DNA from: Polyangia bacterium
GTDB taxonomy: Bacteria > Myxococcota_A > Polyangia > Nannocystales > Nannocystaceae
NCBI GenBank assembly: GCA_030430565.1
Contig: JAUIKS010000023.1
Location: 62,001 to 126,000 of the forward strand
Direction: 5' to 3'
DNA: 64,000 bases
This document shows positions 56,944 to 64,000 of the stretch, in pieces. Position 1 is the first letter of the stretch, and the number at the start of each line of letters is the position of its first letter. The notes beneath the pieces are model-generated. The model ran no database searches, was not told the DNA's origin, and saw nothing but the letters and a program-made list of their open reading frames with translations. Made by a program: the position numbers and the translations under genes.

Positions 56944-58461
56944 ATGACCGAAACCACTGAGTCAGAGTCAGCGTCGGCGTCAGCAACGCCCCGCGCCGCG
57001 CCCCCCCGCGCCCTGCTGCGGGCCATCACGCTCCTGAGCCGCCCCAACCAAAGGATGCTCTTCATCCTCGCCGGCCTCGCCCTGGTCACGCGCCTGCTCT
57101 GGGTCCTGTGGATTCACCCGCCGTCGGCCTACGTGTTCAGCGATATGCACGGCTACGTCGCGCGCGCGCGCGGGCTGTTTGAGCACGGCTTTCAGCCCGG
57201 CACCCGCAACCTCGCCTGGCAGGCCTACGGCACCCACTACCTGCTGGCCGGCGTCCTGCTGATCGTGCGCAACAGCCTGTACGCCGCCGGCGTGGTCTGG
57301 GGGCTGATGGGCGCGGCCGTGATCCCCATGGCCTACCTGCTCGCGGCGCGGGTCTGCACCCGCCCGTGGATGGCGGCGGTGGTCGGCTTCGCGGCCCTGT
57401 GTTGGCACCCCAACCTCGTCACCACCGGCTTCTTCACCTCGGAGACGCCGGCGCTGTGCTTCGGCGTCTGGGCGACCTGGCGGCTCGCGGTCCTCCTGCA
57501 GGACGGGCGCGGCGCGCTCCAGGCCGGCGTCGCCGCCGCCTTCGCCTTCGCGCTGCGGCCCCAGCTCGCCGTGTTCTTCACCCTGACCGTGCTGCTGTGG
57601 GGCGTGACGCGCTGGCGCGGACAGACCTCGGCGAAGCTCGGGCAGGTGCTGGTGGTCGGCGCCTGCCTGGCCGGGATCTTCGGCTTCAGCTTGTGGCGCT
57701 TCCACGCCCACACCGGCGAGTGGGGCGGCATCGCCGAGGCCGCCAACGCCAACCGCACGGCGGCGCGCTGTCACAACGCCCGCACCCAGGCGTTCCACAA
57801 CAAGCGCCAGCTCGACCGCAGCCGCGGCGTCAGCGACGGGCGACTCATCGGCATCATCCCGTTCCAGACGCGGATGCGCAAAGTCCCGCACGAGCACCTC
57901 CTCGGCATGCGCCCGGCGCTCGGCACCGAGGCGCGCAAGTTCACGATCGAGATCACGCGCAAGGACGGCAGCAGCAAGTGGGTGCCGGTGCGCGTCGCCA
58001 AGGACGGCTACGGCATCAAGTTCGTCGGCTACATCGGCGACCCCGACATCCACCGCGCGCTGCAGCAGCTCTGCATCCGCGAGACCGGCACGCTCGAGCA
58101 GCTGCGCTACGGCCTCGTCAACCTCACGGGGCTGTGGATCTACAACAGCCAGTGGCCCGACTCCTCGCGCAACCGCGAGACCTTCCACCGCTACTCCAAG
58201 GCCTTCATCTACGTATTTAACGCGGTGGTGCTCTTCCCGTCGTTGATCGGGATCGGGCTCGCGCTGCGCCGCCGTCGCCAAAACCCCGCGCTGGTGCTGT
58301 GCGCGCTGCAGCTGCTCGGCCTGTTCTTCATCTCGTCGTTCTTCTTCGGCTCGATCCGGCTGCGCACGCCCTACGACATCTTCGCGATCGTGCTCGCGGT
58401 CGAGGCCTACGCGTGGATCATCAGCAGCGCGCGCGCCTATCTGCAGCGCCGCCGCGCGTGA
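56944..58461 (+). CDS. Polytopic membrane glycosyltransferase, GT-C fold
   Basis: 505 residues. Eight to eleven membrane helices. The first lumenal/periplasmic loop carries the acidic FSDMHGYVARARGLFEHGF, the position of the catalytic Asp in PMT/ArnT-like and GT39/GT83 enzymes that use polyprenyl-phosphate sugars. Other conserved-looking parts are AYGTHYLLAGVLLIVR and FFTSETPALCFGVWATW. The soluble central loop (~260-385) is longer than usual. It may modify a lipid-linked polysaccharide or a protein. It sits where ftsW-murG would be in an intact dcw cluster, which may be chance. The next gene starts 24 bp on. Confidence 0.8.
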   Translation: MTETTESESASASATPRAAPPRALLRAITLLSRPNQRMLFILAGLALVTRLLWVLWIHPPSAYVFSDMHGYVARARGLFEHGFQPGTRNLAWQAYGTHYLLAGVLLIVRNSLYAAGVVWGLMGAAVIPMAYLLAARVCTRPWMAAVVGFAALCWHPNLVTTGFFTSETPALCFGVWATWRLAVLLQDGRGALQAGVAAAFAFALRPQLAVFFTLTVLLWGVTRWRGQTSAKLGQVLVVGACLAGIFGFSLWRFHAHTGEWGGIAEAANANRTAARCHNARTQAFHNKRQLDRSRGVSDGRLIGIIPFQTRMRKVPHEHLLGMRPALGTEARKFTIEITRKDGSSKWVPVRVAKDGYGIKFVGYIGDPDIHRALQQLCIRETGTLEQLRYGLVNLTGLWIYNSQWPDSSRNRETFHRYSKAFIYVFNAVVLFPSLIGIGLALRRRRQNPALVLCALQLLGLFFISSFFFGSIRLRTPYDIFAIVLAVEAYAWIISSARAYLQRRRA

Positions 58462-58485
58462 CGGCTTCACTCGAGGAGACCGACC

Positions 58486-59433
58486 GTGCGACCGATCCCC
58501 TTCCCCGCTGACTGGACCGCCTTCACCTCGGCGGCCGCGCTCATGCGGCTCAGCGGCGTGCTCACGAATCACTGGACGGCGCTGCAGCAGCGGCACGCGC
58601 AGTGGGAGCTCGAGAAGTACGGTCCCTGCTACTGCGAGCTGCCCGCGCCCGCGCTGATCGAGCGCGCCCGCGCCTACCTGAGCGCGCAGCTCGAGCGGGT
58701 CGAGCCGGAGGAGCTGCACAGGGTCGCGCTCGTCCACGGCAGTCGGCTGCTCAAGGGCCGCGGCCGCGAGGCGCTCAACCACGCCGTGTCCTCGATGGCC
58801 CGCGTCGCGCGGCTCGGCGGCGTTCGGGAGCTCTCCGGGGTCGCCGCGCTCGCGCACACGGTCCTGCGTCACTCCGAGGGGCAGATGAGCGTCGACGGAC
58901 CGCACGGCCGCGTCCACTTCGGTCACGACGAGGTCCAGCTGTACGGCGCGGACGCGCTGATCCAGCGCCGGCCGCCGAGCGTGGCCGACACAGCGCGCCG
59001 TGTCCGTCGAACCGTCGAGCTGCTCGAGCTCGTCGACGGCTGGACCCACGGGCACAGCTGCGCGTTCCTGCTGAAGAGCTGCGCGAGCGTCGACCTGCCG
59101 CGCCCGCAGCCCCTCCCCGACGGGCTGTGGCCGGCGGTGCGCGCCTACGCCCCGCGGGACGTCACGCGCGAGACGATCGAGCGCGACGCGACGCGCTTCC
59201 TCGACACGCTGCGCGCGGAGGACGACCGCTGGCTGTTCATCCGCGCCTTCGAAGACGAGCTCGCCGCGCTGATGGCGGACGACATCGACAACCTCCGCAC
59301 GCTGCTCCACGTCATGAACAAGCTCGTCAAAGACGGCGGGGTGACGCCCTACCGGCGCGACCTCCTCACCCGCGCGATGGCGATCTTCGCGCTCGGCGAG
59401 GCGGCCGACCGTCGCCCGCGCGCGCTCGACTGA
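58486..59433 (+). CDS. Hypothetical protein
   Basis: 315 residues from GTG 58486, with GAGGAG upstream. Mostly helical. WELEKYGPCYCELPAPALIE holds a Cys-x-Cys, and a beta-rich part around RVHFGHDEVQLYGADAL follows. The C-terminal ~90 residues are helix-rich (DDIDNLRTLLHVMNKLVKD). No signal peptide, membrane helix or known motif. Codirectional with the glycosyltransferase gene, 24 bp away, so probably cotranscribed. Family not recognised. Confidence 0.75.
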   Translation: MRPIPFPADWTAFTSAAALMRLSGVLTNHWTALQQRHAQWELEKYGPCYCELPAPALIERARAYLSAQLERVEPEELHRVALVHGSRLLKGRGREALNHAVSSMARVARLGGVRELSGVAALAHTVLRHSEGQMSVDGPHGRVHFGHDEVQLYGADALIQRRPPSVADTARRVRRTVELLELVDGWTHGHSCAFLLKSCASVDLPRPQPLPDGLWPAVRAYAPRDVTRETIERDATRFLDTLRAEDDRWLFIRAFEDELAALMADDIDNLRTLLHVMNKLVKDGGVTPYRRDLLTRAMAIFALGEAADRRPRALD

Positions 59434-59521
59434 CGCGCCTTCGTGGACATCTCGAGGGCGGCCACGCGGCCGCGCGCGTCATCTTCCCGTAGATGTCGCT
59501 CGAGACAGCTGATTCGAAACG

Positions 59522-59557
59522 AGCACGGCCCGCGCGGGGAGACGCGCGGGCCGTGCT
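59522..59557. terminator. 15-bp perfect-stem hairpin
   Basis: AGCACGGCCCGCGCG pairs fully with its complement across a GGGAGA loop, 89 bp past the 58486-59433 gene. There is no T-run on the plus strand; the minus strand has a short CGTTTC. A structural terminator or RNA processing element for one or both converging transcripts. Confidence 0.5.
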
Positions 59558-59614
59558 GGCTGGGTTCACCGCAGCGGGTGAACGAGGGAGGTGCGTGTGG
59601 TCGCTTTGGCCACG

Positions 59615-59641
59615 AGAAAAGCGACCTCCGCCGGAGGTCGC
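59615..59641 (-). terminator. Intrinsic terminator on minus strand
   Basis: The stem GCGACCTCC/GGAGGTCGC (59621-59641) is followed, reading the minus strand, by CTTTTCTC. It lies 45 bp past the stop of the 26-residue gene at 59686-59766, which supports that gene being transcribed. Confidence 0.6.
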
Positions 59642-59685
59642 CTGTCCGCGAGGACGCCGGCCGCGCCGGCGGGCACGTGGGCGAT

Positions 59686-59766
59686 TCAGCGCGATGGAGT
59701 GCGCGCGGAGAACTCGAGGTACAGGTAAAACGGGAGCATGAGGGCAATGATGGACAGCCAGATCAT
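59686..59766 (-). CDS. 26-residue putative membrane microprotein
   Basis: A minus-strand reading frame too short for normal gene finding: start ATG at 59764-59766, stop TGA at 59686-59688. The peptide is one hydrophobic helix (MIWLSIIALMLPFYLYLEF) with a basic tail ending in TPSR, typical in size of CydX, KdpF or CcoQ-like accessory subunits. The AAAGGAGG ribosome binding site eight bases upstream is the strongest in this window. An intrinsic terminator follows. The gene and terminator pair, with a good start, makes it more likely real than chance. The membrane complex it might belong to is not encoded near. Function unknown. Confidence 0.7.
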   Translation of the reverse strand: MIWLSIIALMLPFYLYLEFSARTPSR

Positions 59767-60083
59767 CGTTCTGTCCTCCTTTAAGCGAGGCCTAGGCCTA
59801 AGTAGTGTTCACCAACGGGACGCGCGGCCGCGCCCAAACATTCACGCGAAACGCGTCTGCCACACTCAGGCTTTGCATGGAACGGGCCAGTCGAGAAAAA
59901 ACTGGAGATTCCTTACAAGGTCTCAACGCGCCAACGTCGACCACGATCTCAGCGCCGCAGTTGTTGTCGGCTGGCATCAGGTGTGGCCCCAGACCCCCGA
60001 CGCAGGCATGACATCGATGTCGCGGCGGCCGTGCGACCGGGGCGAAGCTCGAGCGCGAGTCGGCGCGGGTCGTGTGACGCGGG
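59767..60083. other. Gene-free stretch upstream of the microprotein
   Basis: 317 bp without a convincing gene. It contains AGGCCTAGGCCT (palindrome, about 59788-59799) and an AT-richer part around 59895-59935 with CCAGT/ACTGG and an imperfect CCTT/AAGG inverted repeat. It probably holds the minus-strand promoter of the 59686-59766 gene. The plus-strand frame here is Arg-rich and has no ribosome binding site. Confidence 0.4.
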
Positions 60084-60428
60084 CTACAGGCCGGCGTACA
60101 GCTCTTCTTCGCTCACCCACCCCTTGGCGAGCGCTGACTCGAGGTGGGCCGCGAGCCAGGGGAACCTGCGCGCGAGCTCGTCGCGATCGATCTTCGCGGC
60201 GACGATCTCACCGGCCTTGCGCGAGACGGTGTAGCGGTGCGCCGCCGGACCGTCCCCTCCGTGGACGCGAACCCGGTAGTCGCGGGTCTCCAGCGTCACG
60301 ATCGGCCGCGAGCCAGGCTCCCCGAGCCGCATGATCTTGACGTCCTCCGGCGAGTCGTGGCTCGCGCAGGCCGTCAGCGCCAGCAGGGTGAGCGCCGCGA
60401 GTCGCGACAAAGATGTCCATCGAGACAT
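60084..60428 (-). CDS. Small lipoprotein downstream of sigma factor
   Basis: 114 residues from ATG 60428. The lipoprotein signal is LAALTLLALTACASHD. The mature ~90 residues are a mixed alpha/beta domain (IVTLETRDYRVRVHGGDG ... IVAAKIDRDELARRFPWLAAHLESAL). No recognised family. It begins 29 bp after the sigma factor gene on the same strand, so it may belong to that regulon or act on the signal, but an anti-sigma motif is not seen. Confidence 0.75.
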   Translation of the reverse strand: MSRWTSLSRLAALTLLALTACASHDSPEDVKIMRLGEPGSRPIVTLETRDYRVRVHGGDGPAAHRYTVSRKAGEIVAAKIDRDELARRFPWLAAHLESALAKGWVSEEELYAGL

Positions 60429-60457
60429 AACGACGCGAATCGTATCACCCGCCGGCG

Positions 60458-61093
60458 TCACGCCGGCGACTCGGGCTTGTCGACGAGCTGGGCGCGGAGC
60501 CGGCGGGCCCAGTCGTCGAGCCGCGAGATCGTGCTCTCGAGCCGGGCCGGCGAGTCCGCCAGCAGCGCGAGCTGCTGCTCGAGCAGCTGCTTCGCCCGCC
60601 GGATCCGCGTGCGCGCGGTCCCGAGCGGGATGTTGACGATGCTCGCTACCTCGGCCGCCTTCATCGACTCCCAGTAGTACAGCTCCAAGATGACCTGGTG
60701 ATCCAGCGGGATCCGCCGCAGCGCCTGTAGCAGCAGCCGCTGCTCGCCGTGCTTGGCGAGGATCTGCGTGGGCGAGGGCCCGAGGTCGTGGGCTGCGGTG
60801 ACGCCGAAGTCGAGGCGCGCGCCGTCCCGCCGACGCGTCCGGTAGTGCTTGCCGAGGACGTTGCGCGCCACGGCGAACAGGAAGGTCCGGAAGCTCGAGT
60901 GACCCTGGAAGCGCTCGCGCGACTCGACCAGCGCGAGGAAGGTCTTCTGGATCAGGTCAGGGCCGTCGCGGTCGCCGACCTTGTTGCGGAAGAAGCGAGC
61001 GACGGGCTCGTAGTGGCGCTCAAACAAGGCCGCGCCAGAGCGCCGATCACCCTGCCGCCAGGCCTCGAGAAGCTCTTCATCGGAGCCCTGCAT
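60458..61093 (-). CDS. ECF-type RNA polymerase sigma factor
   Basis: 211 residues from ATG 61093. Region 2 is seen in GAALFERHYEPVARFFRNKV, DLIQKTFLALVESRERF and TFLFAVARNVLGKHYRTRRR; region 4 in ALRRIPLDHQVILELYYWESM and EVASIVNIPLGTARTRIRRA. The length and two-region plan are those of ECF sigma factors, which direct RNA polymerase to stress or envelope promoters. It is divergent from a second sigma factor gene (173 bp between starts), so the two may cross-regulate. No anti-sigma gene is adjacent except possibly the small lipoprotein. Confidence 0.92.
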   Translation of the reverse strand: MQGSDEELLEAWRQGDRRSGAALFERHYEPVARFFRNKVGDRDGPDLIQKTFLALVESRERFQGHSSFRTFLFAVARNVLGKHYRTRRRDGARLDFGVTAAHDLGPSPTQILAKHGEQRLLLQALRRIPLDHQVILELYYWESMKAAEVASIVNIPLGTARTRIRRAKQLLEQQLALLADSPARLESTISRLDDWARRLRAQLVDKPESPA

Positions 61094-61265
61094 CAACGCA
61101 CGGAGGTCCGCATGATACACGACGCGCGTGCGCGTGCGCCGAGAGCGCGAGTCGCGGCCGCGTCGCTGTGGGCGCATCTACGCGCGCCGCGGTCGATGTA
61201 ATCATCTCGGCCGTCACGGTAATGTCGGATCGTGCGGCCTTCGGGCCGCTGCCACTCGCTCGATC

Positions 61266-62045
61266 ATGACCCGCGTCGCAACAATCCACCGCCTCCACCC
61301 GGTGGGCGCCAACCCGGCGAGCGGCGCGCCGGGTGAGGGTGACGACACAAGCGCTCCCGCGACGCCGCAGCTCAACGACGATCCCGAGCTCGTGCGGCGC
61401 GCCTGCGCGGGCGACCCCGAGCTGTGGGGTCAGCTGTACCAACAGTCCTACGCCGGCCTGTTCCGTCAGCTCCGCTACCTCACGGGCGACCGCGCGATCG
61501 CCGAGGAGCTGGCGCAGGAGACCTTCGCGCAGGCCATGATCTCGCGCCGACGCTACGACGGCCGCAAGGGCTTTCGCCCGTGGCTGCACGGGATCGCGCT
61601 CAACGTGGTGCGCAAGCACTGGCGAAAGCAGCGCAACGCGACGCGCGCCCACGAGCGCCTCGAGACGCTCACCCGGCTCCGCCGCCCGCTGGCCGAAGGA
61701 GCAGGCGATCCCGACGCCGGCTACCTCCGCCGCGAGCGCGGCCGGGCGCTGTACGCCGCGCTCGACGAGCTGCCGCCGCGGCTGCGCGAGGCCTTCGTGC
61801 TGCGCGAGCTGCAGGGACTCTCGACCGCCGAGGCCGCCGGCCAGCTCAACATCACGACGGGCAACCTCGCCGTCCGCGTCACGCGGGCGCGCGCCCGCCT
61901 GCGCGACCTGCTGACCACGCACGGCTGGATCGCGCCGAGCGAGCGCCGCGGGAAGACCTCGGGGAAGACCTCCGGGAAGACCTCCGGGAAGACCTCGGGG
62001 AAGACCTCCGGGAAGACCTCCGGGAAGACGCGGAGGCGGTCATGA
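61266..62045 (+). CDS. ECF-type sigma factor with GKTS repeat tail
   Basis: 259 residues from ATG 61266. Region 2 is in ELWGQLYQQSYAGLFRQLRYL and AEELAQETFAQAMISRR, region 4 in ALDELPPRLREAFVLRELQGL and AAGQLNITTGNLAVRVTRARA. After region 4 the C-terminus is seven GKTS units ending KTRRRS, a basic, flexible tail encoded by a 12-bp repeat. The stop overlaps the next gene's ATG (ATGA), so sigma and anti-sigma-like protein are coupled. The N-terminal ~45 residues are Pro/Ala-rich and may be disordered. Confidence 0.92.
   Translation: MTRVATIHRLHPVGANPASGAPGEGDDTSAPATPQLNDDPELVRRACAGDPELWGQLYQQSYAGLFRQLRYLTGDRAIAEELAQETFAQAMISRRRYDGRKGFRPWLHGIALNVVRKHWRKQRNATRAHERLETLTRLRRPLAEGAGDPDAGYLRRERGRALYAALDELPPRLREAFVLRELQGLSTAEAAGQLNITTGNLAVRVTRARARLRDLLTTHGWIAPSERRGKTSGKTSGKTSGKTSGKTSGKTSGKTRRRS
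61949..62032 (+). repeat. Seven 12-bp units encoding GKTS
   Basis: Units of (c/g)gggaagacctc; the last ends in gcg. All are in frame with the sigma factor C-terminus. Copy-number change would lengthen or shorten the basic tail by four residues per unit without frameshift. Confidence 0.97.
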
Positions 62046-63277
62046 GCGACGAGCGTGACGTCGATCGCGACGCGCACGATCGCCGCGAGGACCTGCTCGA
62101 CGCGCTCATCGAGGACGCGAGCTGGAGCGCCGAGCTCGACCTCGATCACGCGGACGAGCTCGCGCCGCCGTCGTTCGCCTCGATCATCGCCCGCGCGCAC
62201 CGCCTCGATCCTGCCGAGGTGCCCCGCGGCTGGGTGCCCGCCGAGCACGCTGAGCTGCTCGACATGATGGAACAGACAGCTTCGAAAGATGCCGACGAGG
62301 ACCCGCTGGCGCGCTTCATCGAGGCCGCGCGCGAGGAGGCCGAGGACGACATCCGCGGGCACATCGCGCTGGTAGGCGACGCGCCCGCGCCGAGCTACGT
62401 GCACGCACAAGCGCCGCGCCGTCGCGTCGGCCTGCGGATCGGCGCGGTCATGGGCGCGCTCGCGGCGGCCGCTGCGGTCGCCCTGTTCATCGGCCAGCTC
62501 GCCGCGCCGGACGCGACGCTGCAGCGGCAGCCCGCGCAGCGCTTCTTCCAGTCCGTCATCGATCTCACCTTCGGGCGCGACGCCCAGGAGGGCACGACGC
62601 GCGCGCTGGTCGAGGCCGAGGAGGCGAAGCCAGCGCGCTCGCGACGGGCGCGTCGACCGAGCCAAGCGAGCGATGACGACCTCGACGACGAGCTCCTCGA
62701 CGCCGCCGCCGCCCCGGACGAGGAGAACGAGCGCGACGAGTCAGACGACGCGGGGCAGAGCCTGCTCGAGGAGCGCGCGCCGGACGAGCTGCTGTGCCCC
62801 GACGACGCGCCGCAGGACGAGCCCGCGCCGCCGCAGGACGAGCCCGCGCCGCAGGACGAGACGACGCCGCGCGCCACCCCGACGCTGCGCCAGCAGCTCA
62901 CCACCCTCGACCGCGACGCCGAGCTCGCGCTGCGCTCGGGCGCGCTCGAGGAGGCCGACGCCGCGTACCGGGAGATCATCCGACGCGGCGGTCGCCACCG
63001 CCTGGTCGAGCTCGCCTACGCCGAGCGCTTCACGCTCGCGCGTCGCGCGGGTGATCAGGCGCGACGGCTCGCGCTGTGGCGCGAGTACCTGCGCAGGTTC
63101 CCGCGCGGCCGCTTCGGCGAGGACGCCCGCGCCGGCCTGTGTCGACTCGAGAGCACGCGCGCCGCCGACTGCTGGCGTGACTACCTCGCGCGCCACCCCG
63201 ACGGAACCTACGCGTCGCAGGCCAGGCGCGCGCTAGACTCCGCGGACGCGTCAACCGCCGACGTCCCAAGCCCGTGA
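62042..63277 (+). CDS. Membrane-anchored anti-sigma-factor-like protein with TPR-like C-terminus
   Basis: 411 residues from ATG 62042 (overlap 4 bp with the sigma gene). The N-terminal ~125 residues are acidic and helical, facing the cytoplasm, where an anti-sigma domain would lie, but no zinc-binding HxxxCxxC is present. One membrane helix follows (VGLRIGAVMGALAAAAAVALF, ~130-150). The outer part has an Asp/Glu/Pro-rich linker (DDAPQDEPAPPQDEPAPQDE, ~265-285) and a C-terminal tetratricopeptide/YbgF-like domain (~300-400: DAAYREIIRRGGRHRLVELAY, WREYLRRFPRGRFGEDARAGL). Position and topology argue for signal transmission to the sigma factor; the outside TPR may bind the Cys-rich lipoprotein. 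Its stop overlaps that gene (GTGA). Confidence 0.8.
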   Translation: MSDERDVDRDAHDRREDLLDALIEDASWSAELDLDHADELAPPSFASIIARAHRLDPAEVPRGWVPAEHAELLDMMEQTASKDADEDPLARFIEAAREEAEDDIRGHIALVGDAPAPSYVHAQAPRRRVGLRIGAVMGALAAAAAVALFIGQLAAPDATLQRQPAQRFFQSVIDLTFGRDAQEGTTRALVEAEEAKPARSRRARRPSQASDDDLDDELLDAAAAPDEENERDESDDAGQSLLEERAPDELLCPDDAPQDEPAPPQDEPAPQDETTPRATPTLRQQLTTLDRDAELALRSGALEEADAAYREIIRRGGRHRLVELAYAERFTLARRAGDQARRLALWREYLRRFPRGRFGEDARAGLCRLESTRAADCWRDYLARHPDGTYASQARRALDSADASTADVPSP

Positions 63278-64000
63278 TCGTTCGCCCCGCCTCTCTCCTC
63301 CCCGCCCTCCCCGGGCTGCTGGTGTCGCTGACGCTCGCGTGCGGGACCGAGCGCTTCGCGGTCTCGGACGACTCGGGGATCGACAGCGTGACCGCAGCCG
63401 AGAGCCCGTGCGAAGCGCCCGACGAGGCCGAGGTCGACGCGAGCTCGACCGGCGGCGATGAGGGCTTCGACTTCCCGATCTGCGGCCTCGCGAACGGTGA
63501 GGTCTGCTGCGAGCAGCTCGACGACCCGTGCTGCTACCGCCCCGACGACCCCTGCTGTCAGGACCCCGAAGGCCCCTGCTGCCAGGACCCCGAAGGCCCC
63601 TGCTGCACCGCCGAGCCCTCCAGCTTCGAGGGCTACTGCTGCGAGAGCCCCGACGACCCCTGCTGCCAGGACCCCGAGGGGCTGTGCTGCCTCGAGCCCG
63701 GGCACCCCTGCTGCCTCGAGCCCTATGGCGACGGAGCTCCCGACGCGTGCTGCCTCGCGCCGGACGACCCCTGCTGTCAATTCCCGGACGAGCCGTGCTG
63801 CCAGGATCCCTACGGGCTGTGCTGCGAGTCCCCGTGGCACCCGTGCTGTCACGACGGCCAGGCCGACCCGTGCTGCCTGAACCCGGAGGGCCCCTGCTGC
63901 TTCGCGCCCGACGACCCCTGCTGCGAAGATCCCGGGGGCCTGTGCTGCGAACACCCCGAGCATCCGTGGTGCACCAACCCCGAGCCCATCCCCGACGACC
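63274..64000 (+). CDS. Lipoprotein composed of Cys-Cys repeats (partial at right edge)
   Basis: Open from GTG 63274 to the window edge, 242 residues read. A lipoprotein signal (ALPGLLVSLTLACGTE) is followed by a short Asp/Glu/Ser/Thr region (~25-65). From residue 70 on there are 18 Cys-Cys pairs in ~150 residues, most with an eight-residue spacing and the pattern (D/E)(D/E/G)(P/L)CC(Q/L/E)xP; for example PCCQDPEGPCCQDPEGPCC. The chain is acidic and has almost no basic residues. I know of no named family with this arrangement. Metal binding, thiol-redox buffering or a disulphide-locked rod are possible. The 4-bp overlap with the anti-sigma-like gene puts it in the sigma operon. Confidence 0.85.
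   Translation, partial: MIVRPASLLPALPGLLVSLTLACGTERFAVSDDSGIDSVTAAESPCEAPDEAEVDASSTGGDEGFDFPICGLANGEVCCEQLDDPCCYRPDDPCCQDPEGPCCQDPEGPCCTAEPSSFEGYCCESPDDPCCQDPEGLCCLEPGHPCCLEPYGDGAPDACCLAPDDPCCQFPDEPCCQDPYGLCCESPWHPCCHDGQADPCCLNPEGPCCFAPDDPCCEDPGGLCCEHPEHPWCTNPEPIPDD

Noticed and set aside
59738..60334. 198-codon plus-strand frame in the gap and over the small lipoprotein
   Set aside because: Arg-rich shadow, no ribosome binding site, and overlaps the antisense lipoprotein and microprotein genes.

Overview
The window is a very GC-rich chromosome segment, probably from a myxobacterium (Myxococcota), and I would guess the Nannocystaceae. That guess rests on several things seen together: an eukaryotic-type Ser/Thr kinase, a large GAF hybrid histidine kinase, many lipoproteins with Ser/Thr/Gly/Asp-rich linkers, a trypsin-like protease with a MYXO-CTERM-like tail, an ERG4/ERG24 sterol-reductase-family protein, and frequent in-frame short tandem repeats. 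No rRNA or tRNA gene, CRISPR array, insertion sequence or phage gene was recognised. The left-most and right-most genes run off the window.

The backbone is a dispersed division and cell wall (dcw) cluster. rsmH-ftsL-ftsI lie at 10.9-14.6 kb (+), murE at 41.0-42.5 kb (+), murF at 51.9-53.3 kb (-), and mraY-murD at 54.1-56.8 kb (+). The canonical order is kept, but about 26 kb separates ftsI from murE and about 9 kb separates murE from an inverted murF. An HNH nuclease gene sits between murF and mraY.

Region by region: 0-5.3 kb holds a partial ATP-grasp ligase, envelope proteins and an SGNH-hydrolase lipoprotein. 5.3-10.8 kb holds an FAD oxidoreductase with a repeat-bearing tail, lysA, ribA and a Fic-like protein whose catalytic motif is degraded. 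14.6-18.8 kb holds the hybrid kinase and two methyltransferases. 18.85-30.2 kb is a copper module: a CsoR-type repressor with its operator, a CopA ATPase, a three-component CusCBA-type efflux system, a small Cys-rich protein and a DUF3347-like lipoprotein. 30.3-34.6 kb holds a Rieske oxygenase, a repeat protein, a sterol-reductase-family protein and an SDR, a possible sterol or isoprenoid tailoring locus. 34.7-40.0 kb holds secreted and hypothetical proteins. 42.5-51.8 kb holds a CBS-like PLP enzyme, an agmatinase-family protein, a repeat-rich gene-free stretch, a GNAT/PlsC pair, a Ser/Thr kinase and hypotheticals.

After murD come a membrane glycosyltransferase, a hypothetical gene, an unannotated-looking 26-residue membrane microprotein with a strong ribosome binding site, and two divergent ECF sigma factor operons. 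The right-hand sigma operon is translationally coupled to a membrane-anchored anti-sigma-like protein and then to a lipoprotein made almost entirely of Cys-Cys repeats, which is the most unusual protein in the window. Other points of interest are the Fic pseudoenzyme, a probable CTG start for murE, and the 600-bp repeat island near 45 kb.
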